A stretch of DNA of 64,000 nt from contig NZ_JACHMI010000001.1 in assembly GCF_014207985.1 (NCBI RefSeq), forward strand, positions 2,649,001 through 2,713,000, given 5' to 3'. The notes beneath the pieces are model-generated. The model did not search any database. It was not told the origin of the DNA and worked only from the letters and a program-made list of their open reading frames with translations. This DNA comes from Nonomuraea rubra (GTDB lineage: Bacteria; Actinomycetota; Actinomycetes; Streptosporangiales; Streptosporangiaceae). A program made the position numbers and the translations under genes. Positions 51,616 through 59,314 of the stretch are shown here, in pieces; the stretch's first letter is position 1; each line of letters opens with the position of its first letter.

Positions 51616-51635
51616 GCTCGCGGGCGGGCACGGCC
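51600..51635. terminator. Long hairpin after the SDR gene and tandem repeat
   Basis: GGCCGTGCCCGCC (51600-51612) pairs perfectly with GGCGGGCACGGCC (51623-51635) over a 10-base loop. The left arm is part of the third repeat copy, so any of the repeat copies could compete for the right arm. No U-tract follows. Confidence 0.6.
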
Positions 51636-51702
51636 TTGCCCTGCCTCCCGGAAGGTCGCGCCGCCGCGCGAAGATCGCGCCGTAGCCAGGTGTCTGTCCG
51701 CT

Positions 51703-51996
51703 GTGTCACGATGCGCTCATGATCGATCGGGGGTCAGGCGCATCCTCGCCGCACGTGCATCCTCCTGGCTCGTAGCGATCGTGGCCGGCGTCTTCGTGGC
51801 GGCGATCTGGCAGGTCGCCGACGCGCTGCTGCTCGTGTCGATGCTGGGCGCCCTAACGCTCATCCTGTTCAGCGGGGCCCTCGCATATCCCGCCGCGGCC
51901 TGGCTGACGATGCCACGCGTCCCCCGGAAACTGCTCGGCTTCTTCGTCGTTTCGTCCCTGGCACTGCACGCATGTGCCTTCCTGCTCGCCGGCTGA
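51703..51996 (+). CDS. Small membrane protein of unknown function
   Basis: A 97-residue protein from GTG 51703 with three hydrophobic segments: SWLVAIVAGVFVAAIWQVADALLL, a middle segment through LGALTLILFSGALAYPAAAWL, and LLGFFVVSSLALHACAFLLAG at the C terminus. The N terminus is basic. No family recognised. The start is uncertain and no good ribosome site is visible. It lies alone between the repeat/hairpin region and the DUF4192 gene; 51997-52170 shows no further gene. Confidence 0.5.
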   Translation: MSRCAHDRSGVRRILAARASSWLVAIVAGVFVAAIWQVADALLLVSMLGALTLILFSGALAYPAAAWLTMPRVPRKLLGFFVVSSLALHACAFLLAG

Positions 51997-52170
51997 CGTC
52001 CGGCGGACGGAGCCGCCAGTGAGCTGACGAACCATGGACCGACCGACGCTCCGGACCGGACGGGCAGCTCGACGGTCTATCCACAACCCGCTCGATCCTC
52101 GCCCGCCGTTATCCACAGAACGCCGCCCAACGCCGTTCCGGCCCCTCGAAACCCGGCACGCTCTGGAGCC

Positions 52171-53508
52171 ATGACGAGCAACCGCCCCACCCCCGCTCCC
52201 CACCGCCCGCACCCCGCCCCTGCCACCGGCGGGGTGCCCTCGCCCTCGACCCTGCCCTCGGCCCTGCCCCCGCCTTCGACCCTGTCCCTGTCCCCGTCCC
52301 CGGGCTCTTTCGAAGCCACCGATGCGATGCCCGCACAACTGCCCGCACAACTGCCCGAGCAGCCCGCCACCCGGATGCCCTTGCAGGCGTCCGAGCAGGC
52401 CTCCGGTCCCCCGCCCACGCCATCGCCCTCAACCACCCCCTTCACCCCAGAGCCTTGCCTCACCCTGACCAGCCCCACCGACGTCCTGGCCGCCGTGCCG
52501 TACCTCGTCGGATTCCACCCCTCCGCCAGCCTCATCGTCGTAGGCCTGGCCCGGGGGCAGGTGAAGATGGTGGCCCGCTGGGGCCTGCCGTTCCCGCCGG
52601 GCACGCTCGACGCGATGTCGCCCCTGTTCGGCCGCGAGGGCATCACGGAGATCGTCATCATCGGATACGGCCCGGGAGACCTGGTCACCCCGGCGGTCGA
52701 CGAGGCCAGGCGGCTGGCGGCCAAGGACGGGGTCCGGGTGGGCGAGGCGCTGCGGGCTCACGAGGGCCGCTACTGGTCGTACGTCTGCGATCTGGCGACG
52801 TGCTGCCCGGCGGAGGGCACCCCGTACGACCTGTCCTCGAGCCAGATCGCGGCCGAGGCCACGGTACGCGGCCTGGTGGCCCTGCCCAACAGGGAGGCCC
52901 TGGAACGCACGCTCGCCCCCGTCACCGGCCCCGTACGGCTGGCGATGCGCCGAGCCACGTCAGCGGCGATCGCGGACTTCCAGGCCAGGGTCACGGCGGC
53001 CACAGACCTGACCGCCTTCACCGGGCAGTTCGTGTCCGAAGCCCTGACCAGGGTTCACTCGGCCCTGGAGACCCATTCCGACGGCGGCCGCCTCAACGAC
53101 GCGGAAGCGGCCAGGCTGGGCCTGGACCTGACGGTCATGAGAGTCCGCGACGAGGCGTGGACCCTGATGGACGACTCCCACGCCCTGCTCTGGAAGGATC
53201 TGACCCGCAGGCTGGAGCCACGCTTCATCCCGCCGGTCGCGTCGCTGCTGGCGATGGCGGCCTGGCGTTCGGGTAACAGCGTCCAGGCCACCATCGCCCT
53301 CGAACGCGCCCTGACCGCCGACCCCGCCTACTCGATGGCCAACCTCCTCATGCACGCCCTCCAGAACCTGCTCTCCCCGACCATCCTCCAAGGCCGCCTC
53401 CCGACCCCGGCCGAGCTGGACAAAACCATGGGCCCACCCTGCGCCTCCTGGCTGCTCCCCTTGATCAACCTCCTCGACGAGGAGGACCCGCTCCCCGCTC
53501 TCGAATGA
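52171..53508 (+). CDS. DUF4192 protein with proline-rich N terminus
   Basis: A 445-residue actinobacterial protein. Residues 1-95 are Pro/Ser/Thr-rich low complexity. From LTLTSPTDVLAAVPYLVGFHPSASLIVVGL onward the DUF4192 domain is clear, with the usual FHPxxSLVVVGL start and later GRYWSYVCDLATCCPAEGTPYD, whose Cys pair and CPxEGxP turn are family-specific. The C-terminal part looks TPR-like (AWRSGNSVQATIALERALTADPAYSMANLL). The domain's function is unknown. ATG 52171 is taken because the frame upstream is not coding-like. Confidence 0.85.
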   Translation: MTSNRPTPAPHRPHPAPATGGVPSPSTLPSALPPPSTLSLSPSPGSFEATDAMPAQLPAQLPEQPATRMPLQASEQASGPPPTPSPSTTPFTPEPCLTLTSPTDVLAAVPYLVGFHPSASLIVVGLARGQVKMVARWGLPFPPGTLDAMSPLFGREGITEIVIIGYGPGDLVTPAVDEARRLAAKDGVRVGEALRAHEGRYWSYVCDLATCCPAEGTPYDLSSSQIAAEATVRGLVALPNREALERTLAPVTGPVRLAMRRATSAAIADFQARVTAATDLTAFTGQFVSEALTRVHSALETHSDGGRLNDAEAARLGLDLTVMRVRDEAWTLMDDSHALLWKDLTRRLEPRFIPPVASLLAMAAWRSGNSVQATIALERALTADPAYSMANLLMHALQNLLSPTILQGRLPTPAELDKTMGPPCASWLLPLINLLDEEDPLPALE

Positions 53509-53649
53509 CGGCACGGCCGACGAGCCGGCCCCTGAGCCGGCCAGTTGCCGGCGGTCCCGCCTCCGCAGCGCTCTACGTGTCTGATGCCGGTGCGGTCGAC
53601 ACCTGCACGGTGATCCTGCCCGGCCGAGAGCGACATCTCGTCCGAGGGC

Positions 53650-53760
53650 GGCGGCTGGATCTCTGCGGCGAGGGTGGTACCTGGCCGGGGCGGCGGCTGG
53701 GGCTCTGGGTGGAGGGTGGCGCCCGGCCGGGTTGGTGGCTGGGGCGAGGGTGGCGGCCGG
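53650..53760. repeat. G-rich 42-bp imperfect tandem repeat in a gene-free stretch
   Basis: GGCGGCTGG-type starts recur at 53650, 53692 and 53734 (period 42), each followed by a GAGGGTGG block and GGCCGGG. The plus strand holds many runs of three or four G and could form G-quadruplexes. The whole interval 53509-53810 has no convincing gene and separates the DUF4192 stop from the LuxR stop. Confidence 0.6.
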
Positions 53761-53810
53761 GCAGGGATGCCGGAGGTTCACCGAGCCCGCAGCGGCTGCC
53801 GATACCCCGG

Positions 53811-56570
53811 TCAGACCGGCGACGTGACTTCGTCCATCCTGCTCAGGGCGTCGCGTAGTGCGGCGCGCGTCGTGATGCCCAGCTTGGGAAAGACGCGGTA
53901 CAGGTGCGAGCTGACGGTACGCGGCGACAGGTGCATCCGCTTACCGATCTCCTTGTTCGTCAGGCCACCGGCGGCCAGGTCGGCGATCCGGCGTTCCTGC
54001 CACGTCAACGAGGCCAGGCTGAGCGTGGAGACGCGCGGCGCCGCCCCGGTGCCCCGGAGTTCGGTTCGTGCCCGCTCCGCCCAGCCGGTGGCGCCGAGCC
54101 GATCGAACGACTCGGCCGCGAGGACCAGGAGCCGCAGTGCTGCCGCACGGCCCTGGGTGCGGCGCAGGCGGTTCCCGTGCGCGAGCCGGATCCGGGCCAG
54201 CTCGAACGGGAAGCGTGCCGCGGCCTCGTGGGATTCGGCCCGCGCGTACATCTCGGCGGCTTCCTCGTCCCCGTCGGCGGTCATCGCCAGCGCCCCGTAG
54301 GTGATCAGGGCCAAGCGTGGGGAGAGCCCGGGGAGGCCGGCATCGCGGGCGGCCAGCGCGTGGCGGCGGGCCTGGTCCGTGCGGCCGGTGCGCATGGCGG
54401 CCTCGACGAGGTCGAGCAGGGTCCGGGAGGCCTGGTCGGCGTAGGGCGCGAACGTTCCCGGTGGCGTGATGCCGATGGCGTAGAGGTATGCGGTTTCGTA
54501 GTCGCCGGCGCTCAGCGCGGCCGTCACACCGGCGGCGTCGGCGAGCTGGGTCAGGAACCCGATCCCGCGCGGGCGAGCCCAGGCGTCGACCACGGCCTGC
54601 AGGTCCCGAGCCGTTCCCACCTGCCCGCGCAGCGCCGCGAGCTGCGCCAGGTAGCCACGCGTCTGGTGCGCGAACAGCTCGTGGCCGTGCTCCATCTCCA
54701 GGGCCAGCGCCCGCATGCCGGTGCGCTCGGCCGCCTCCCATTCCCCGACCGCCATCTGGTCCAGCATGGTCAGGTTCAGCATGGCCATCCCACTGAACAC
54801 CGCACCGGTCTCCACCTCGCGGGCCACGGCACGCTGCAGGTAGGGGCGGTACTGGGTGAGGAGGTCGAGGTGGTACGCCGACACGGCCAGGTGCGTGACC
54901 TCCCAGGGCTCCCGCCCCCGCAGGTCGGCCGCCGCCCGCTCCACCGGCTCTGACCAGCCCTGCCCGTGCCTGACCACGTCGCTCCAGGTGTTGCTGTAGA
55001 CGCGTGGTTGCTCCGTGACGAGGTCACCCAGGGAGTCGAGCAGCTCATGGGCGCGCTGCCACAGGGCGCGGTCGGCGGCGTACTGGCTGATGGCGAGCAA
55101 GAGGATCACCAGCCTGGCGAGCACCTCGCCGGGCTGGGCAGAGCTGCGCAGGCGTTCGATCGCCGCCGTGACCTGCCGGTGGGTGGAGCGTACGTCGCCG
55201 TCCTGGTACAGCGCCAGGTGGGCCGTGGCCAGGACCGAGGCCGGGGACCCGGCCGAGTCGGGTGCGGTGCCGTACAGGACGAGCTTGCGCGCCTGGCCGA
55301 GGAGCGCGGCGTGCCCGGCGACGAACGCCGCGTCACCGAGCCTTCTGGAGCGGTCGGCGTGGTTCTCGCTCAGTTCGGCGGCGCGGGTCAGCCAGGCCAC
55401 GGCCGCGATGGCGCCGCCACGACGGGTCGCCGAACCGGCCGCCGCCTCCAGCACCTCGGCCACCTCCTCGTCGGGATCGAGGGTGGCCGCCGCCAGGTGT
55501 ACGGCACGCCGCTCGAGGTTGTCGCGGTGCACCTGCGCCAGCGCCGTGTGCGCCGCGCGGCGCTGGTTGGGCGTGGCCAGCTGCACGACGCTCGACCGTA
55601 CGAGCGGATGGCGGAAGGTGAGGTCGTCGGTGACAGGCTCGGTGTCCAGCAGGCCGCACGCCACCGCCTCGTCGACGTTGCGCATGCGGTAGCGCGGACC
55701 CGGGCCCGCGTCGCCCGGGCGTGCTCCGACACCGTCGAGAGCGCCCATCAGCAGCTCCGCGCGGACGGTGTCGCTGAGGGCGGCGATGCGGGTGCCGTAC
55801 AGGAGCTGGAGCCGCCGGGGCAGCGGCACGTCGTGCCGGCCGGAGGCACCTGGCGGCAGCTCGTCGCCGGGGTGGCCGGCACCGTGGGCGGGCAGCTCCA
55901 GGAGCGCCAGGGGATTACCTTGGGCCTGGTCCAGCACCATCTGCCGGGCGTGCTTGCCCAATGCCGGATGGTGCCGATCCAGCAGGCGCGCCGCGTCATC
56001 GTCGGAGAGCGCGCCGACCAGCCTCTCCGGCAGCGCCCCCGTGTCGAAGCGGGAGGCGATGTCGGCGCGGACGGCCACCAGCAGCTTCACCGGGCTGTCG
56101 GCGATCCGGCGGCTCACGAACCCGCAGACGTCGGCGCTGGGGTCGTCCAGCCATTGGCCGTCGTCGAGGACCAGCAGCAGTGGCTGCTTCGCCGCCACAC
56201 GGGACAGCAGGCCGAGCATGGCGACGCCGAGCGCCATGACTGACGGCGGCTTGCCTTCATGCTGGGCGAAGGCGGCGTCGAAGACCGCACGGCAGCCGTC
56301 GTCCGGCCGCACGGCACCGGAGAGCAGCGGATGGAGCAGCTGGTGAAGGCCGGCGTAGGGCAGCTCGGATTCCGCCTCGACGCCGGTGGCCCGGATGACG
56401 AGGTGGCCACTCTGCCGCGCGAGCCCCACCGCGTAGTCGAGCAGAGTGCTCTTGCCGACCCCGGCCTCGCCCCGTACGACGAGGGCCTGCCCCGCGGCGG
56501 CCTCCACGAAGGCGGCCAGCCGCGCCTGCTCACCCTCCCGGCCGACCAACGTCGTCGTGGCTGAATCCAC
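53811..56570 (-). CDS. Large LuxR-family (LAL) ATP-binding regulator, copy 1
   Basis: A 919-residue regulator of the MalT/LAL type. It has N-terminal Walker A GEAGVGKST (34-42), Walker B-like LLLVLDDGQWLDD, a long helical TPR-like middle, and a C-terminal LuxR helix-turn-helix (about 858-910: LTWQERRIADLAAGGLTNKEIGKRMHLSPRTVSSHL). Such proteins activate transcription after binding a ligand and ATP. It is divergent from the epoxide-hydrolase operon, with about 500 bases between. The second LAL regulator lies on the other side of that operon. Confidence 0.9.
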   Translation of the reverse strand: MDSATTTLVGREGEQARLAAFVEAAAGQALVVRGEAGVGKSTLLDYAVGLARQSGHLVIRATGVEAESELPYAGLHQLLHPLLSGAVRPDDGCRAVFDAAFAQHEGKPPSVMALGVAMLGLLSRVAAKQPLLLVLDDGQWLDDPSADVCGFVSRRIADSPVKLLVAVRADIASRFDTGALPERLVGALSDDDAARLLDRHHPALGKHARQMVLDQAQGNPLALLELPAHGAGHPGDELPPGASGRHDVPLPRRLQLLYGTRIAALSDTVRAELLMGALDGVGARPGDAGPGPRYRMRNVDEAVACGLLDTEPVTDDLTFRHPLVRSSVVQLATPNQRRAAHTALAQVHRDNLERRAVHLAAATLDPDEEVAEVLEAAAGSATRRGGAIAAVAWLTRAAELSENHADRSRRLGDAAFVAGHAALLGQARKLVLYGTAPDSAGSPASVLATAHLALYQDGDVRSTHRQVTAAIERLRSSAQPGEVLARLVILLLAISQYAADRALWQRAHELLDSLGDLVTEQPRVYSNTWSDVVRHGQGWSEPVERAAADLRGREPWEVTHLAVSAYHLDLLTQYRPYLQRAVAREVETGAVFSGMAMLNLTMLDQMAVGEWEAAERTGMRALALEMEHGHELFAHQTRGYLAQLAALRGQVGTARDLQAVVDAWARPRGIGFLTQLADAAGVTAALSAGDYETAYLYAIGITPPGTFAPYADQASRTLLDLVEAAMRTGRTDQARRHALAARDAGLPGLSPRLALITYGALAMTADGDEEAAEMYARAESHEAAARFPFELARIRLAHGNRLRRTQGRAAALRLLVLAAESFDRLGATGWAERARTELRGTGAAPRVSTLSLASLTWQERRIADLAAGGLTNKEIGKRMHLSPRTVSSHLYRVFPKLGITTRAALRDALSRMDEVTSPV

Positions 56571-56761
56571 GCCCCGCTCCCTTCACCGCCCAGGTCCCGC
56601 AGCCGATGCCGGTCAGCTTCGCCGGGCGGGACCGCCGGCAGGACCCGGGTGCATCACTGGTCGACTCCCTGGGGTGAGGCTCGTCCCTGGCCAGTCGGGG
56701 ACCTCGGTTCGCGGGTGCGGATGGAGGGGCGGGTTCGCGTGGCCCAGAGCATGACCGGGCG

Positions 56762-56809
56762 CAGGTCCGGCCACAGGTCCGGCCACAGGCCCGGCCACAG
56801 GTCTGGTCA
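56762..56809. repeat. 12-bp tandem repeat, four copies, in the LuxR/SnoaL gap
   Basis: CAGGTCCGGCCA occurs twice, then CAGGCCCGGCCA and CAGGTCTGGTCA at 56798-56809. Each unit has GGCC/GGTC half-sites. The interval 56571-57071 is otherwise gene-free. Frames across it are GC-driven and not homologous to anything I recognise. Confidence 0.7.
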
Positions 56810-57071
56810 CGCGTCCCGGCGGCCGGGTGCGGCGCCAGGGACTCGGCCAGTGACTCACCCTGGTCCTGCCCGCGCCGGCTCCGGCGAGGGTGGTCGAGGC
56901 CGGGTTCGAGGAGCCGGCGTCCCCATTTTTGGACTTGCGGGTCCATTTTTCGAGTCGCATGATGAGTGGACCGCTGAGTCCAGAAGTGGGATCGCAGAGT
57001 AGTCCGTTCGACGGCCCCAGCCGGCTGTACCGCAGCACTGGGCGCCTCGTCGGTAGAGGGGATGATCGATC

Positions 57072-57530
57072 ATGGATGCCATCGAGCGTCTGAGCGTTGT
57101 CGAAGAGCTGCGTCGTCTGATGGCTCGCTACGTTCGTTACGCGGACCACCAACGCTGGCAGGACCTGGCGAATCTGTTCACGCCGGACGGCACGTTCACC
57201 CCGTACAAACCTGACGGATCGGTCTGGTTGCACATGGAGGGCCGGGAAGGGATCGCGGCCACGGTAGGCGCGAGCGGGGGCCCCGGCGTGACCCTGGTCC
57301 ATCACCTGTTCTCCGACGAGATCGACGTCGACTCGGCGACCGGCGCTCACGGCGTGTGGGCGATGGAGGACATCGTCACCAGGCCCGAGGACGCCCCTGT
57401 GTCCGACGACATCCCCTTCAGAGGCATGCACGGCTTCGGCCACTACCACGCCCGCTTCGTCAAGACGGACGGCACCTGGTACATCGCCGAACTTCAGCAG
57501 ACCCGGATCCGCCTCGACTTCACCGCCTGA
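57072..57530 (+). CDS. SnoaL-like/NTF2-fold protein (epoxide-hydrolase operon, first gene)
   Basis: A 152-residue protein of the nuclear-transport-factor-2 fold (SnoaL_4-type). It has AIERLSVVEELRRLMARYVRYADHQRWQDLANLFTPDGTFTP and later HHLFSDEIDVDSATGAHGVWAMEDIV, FGHYHARFVKTDGTWYIAELQQTRIR. Family members are aromatic-ring dehydratases, isomerases or polyketide cyclases. It is followed 33 bases later by the epoxide hydrolase gene. ATG 57072 begins the conserved helix; ATG 57063 is not in frame. Confidence 0.82.
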   Translation: MDAIERLSVVEELRRLMARYVRYADHQRWQDLANLFTPDGTFTPYKPDGSVWLHMEGREGIAATVGASGGPGVTLVHHLFSDEIDVDSATGAHGVWAMEDIVTRPEDAPVSDDIPFRGMHGFGHYHARFVKTDGTWYIAELQQTRIRLDFTA

Positions 57531-57563
57531 ACCCCGCCGACACACAAGAAAGAGAGCCTTGTC

Positions 57564-58778
57564 ATGAACCTGGAGCCGTACAAGATCGATGTTCCCCAGG
57601 AGGCCCTGGACGACCTCAGGGACCGGCTGAGGAGGACCCGCTTCTTCGACGACCTGGACAACGAGGAGGAGTACTACGGAATCAGCACCGCCTACCTCAA
57701 GCCGCTCGTCGAGTACTGGGCGGACGGCTTCGACTGGCGTGCGCAGGAGCAGCGGCTGAACACCTACGACCAGTACAAGGTCGAGATCGACGGCACGCCC
57801 GTGCACTTCTACCACGTACGCGGCAAGGGCCCGAACCCCGTCCCGCTCGCCGTGCACTCCGGCTGGCCGTGGTCCAGCGGGTTCAGCCTCCCGCTCGTCG
57901 GCCCGCTGACGGACCCGGCGGCCCACGGCGGCGACCCGGCCGACTCCTTCGACCTCGTCATCCCCGACCTGCCCGGATTCGCCTGGTCCACCCCCGTCGG
58001 CAGGGGCGACCTGAACTACTGGAAGATCGCCGACATCATGCACAAGCTGATGACCGAGGTGCTCGGCTACGACAAGTACGCCGCGGCGGGCTCCGACTAC
58101 GGCGCCCTGGTCACCAGCGCGCTCGGCCACAAGTACGCCGACAGCATCATCGGCCTGCACTACGGCCAGGACCTGCCGCCCGGCCAGTTCGCCAACGAGC
58201 GGTTCTGGGACCTGACCGACGGCGCCAAGATCCCCGAGGACGCCACACCGGAGCTGCGCGCGGGCCTGGAGAACCTCGTCAGCACCTACGTCTCGCACGT
58301 CGCGGTGCACATGCTCGACGCCTCGACCCTCACCCACGGCCTGAACGACTCGCCCATCGGCATGCTCGCCTGGCTGCTGCGGCGGTGGAAGAAGTGGAGC
58401 GACAAGAGAGGCGACTTCGCCGCGAACTTCCCCCGCGACTTCATCCTGGCCGAGGCCACCGCCTTCTGGGTGAACCAGGCCATCGGCTCCTCCATCCGCA
58501 TGTACCGCAACGCGGTGCGCTACCCGTGGGTGCCCTCCCACGACCGCCGGCCCGTCGTCGAGCCGCCGGCCGGCTTCACCTTCCTCCTCGGCGACGCCTA
58601 CCCGCCCGGCGTCAACACCGTCGAGGAGCGGATCGCCGCCTTCGAGAACGGCCCCACGCGCGACTCCTTCAACGTGATCAACGTCAACGCCCACATGAAG
58701 GGCGGACACTTCGTCCACTACGAGAACCCCGAAGCCTTCGCCGGCGACCTCCGGGAGACCTTCAGGAAGCTGCGCTGA
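57564..58778 (+). CDS. Epoxide hydrolase-like alpha/beta hydrolase (EHN domain)
   Basis: A 404-residue protein. The N-terminal EHN domain (PYKIDVPQEALDDLRDRLRRTRF, residues about 5-110) is followed by an alpha/beta hydrolase fold. HSGWPWSS (98-105) supplies the oxyanion loop and Asp178 in GSDYG is the nucleophile position. A C-terminal KGGHFVHYENPE carries the likely catalytic His. Microsomal-type epoxide hydrolases open epoxides to diols. Translation is from ATG 57564 with AGAAAGAGAG upstream. It is the middle gene of an operon with two NTF2-fold proteins. Confidence 0.9.
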   Translation: MNLEPYKIDVPQEALDDLRDRLRRTRFFDDLDNEEEYYGISTAYLKPLVEYWADGFDWRAQEQRLNTYDQYKVEIDGTPVHFYHVRGKGPNPVPLAVHSGWPWSSGFSLPLVGPLTDPAAHGGDPADSFDLVIPDLPGFAWSTPVGRGDLNYWKIADIMHKLMTEVLGYDKYAAAGSDYGALVTSALGHKYADSIIGLHYGQDLPPGQFANERFWDLTDGAKIPEDATPELRAGLENLVSTYVSHVAVHMLDASTLTHGLNDSPIGMLAWLLRRWKKWSDKRGDFAANFPRDFILAEATAFWVNQAIGSSIRMYRNAVRYPWVPSHDRRPVVEPPAGFTFLLGDAYPPGVNTVEERIAAFENGPTRDSFNVINVNAHMKGGHFVHYENPEAFAGDLRETFRKLR

Positions 58779-58875
58779 CCAGGTGGCCCGGTGGGTCTCC
58801 CGCTTCCAGACCAGGAGACCCACCGCCACCCCGTCCTCAGCCGCGCGTCCACCTCACCAGGCAGAAACGACAACC

Positions 58876-59262
58876 ATGAACACCACCCCGGCAACCACCG
58901 ACAACGACACCACCATCAAGCAGTTCCTCGACCTCTTCGCCCTCAAGGACGCCACCAAGCTCGCCCCCTACTTCGATCAGGACATCGTCTTCGAGAACTA
59001 CGGCAGCCCCCAGATCAAGGGCCGGGACGCCGTGGTCGGCCTCTGGGCCGGAGTCTTCTCAGCCATGGAACGCGTCGAGTTCACCACCCTCCACCAGGCG
59101 GTCGACGGCGACATCGTGATCGCTGAACAGCTCCACGGACTCGCCCTGCCCGGCCGCCCGCTCGCCCCGATCAAGAACATGGCGATCTACCGCCTGCGGG
59201 ACGGCCGCATCGTGGAGTGGCGCGACTACACCAACTCCGAGTACGCCCGCACCCTGATGTGA
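58876..59262 (+). CDS. NTF2-fold protein, limonene-epoxide-hydrolase-like
   Basis: A 128-residue protein of the SnoaL/limonene-1,2-epoxide hydrolase fold. It has TIKQFLDLFALKDATKLAPYFDQDIVFENYG and the C-terminal pattern IYRLRDGRIVEWRDYTNSEYA, which resembles the GRI..WRDYxD end of limonene epoxide hydrolases. That supports an epoxide-related role beside the larger epoxide hydrolase. ATG 58876 gives the conserved N terminus. It ends 52 bases before the second LuxR gene. Confidence 0.82.
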   Translation: MNTTPATTDNDTTIKQFLDLFALKDATKLAPYFDQDIVFENYGSPQIKGRDAVVGLWAGVFSAMERVEFTTLHQAVDGDIVIAEQLHGLALPGRPLAPIKNMAIYRLRDGRIVEWRDYTNSEYARTLM

Positions 59263-59314
59263 GCCCCCCGGGCCGGCCGGCAAGCCGGAAAAGGATGCCC
59301 GATACCCTGGCCGG

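Noticed and set aside
56530..56946. Minus-strand frame through the LuxR/SnoaL gap
   Set aside because: Translates the 12-bp repeat into a Cys/Gly/Arg-rich string without homology or ribosome binding site.
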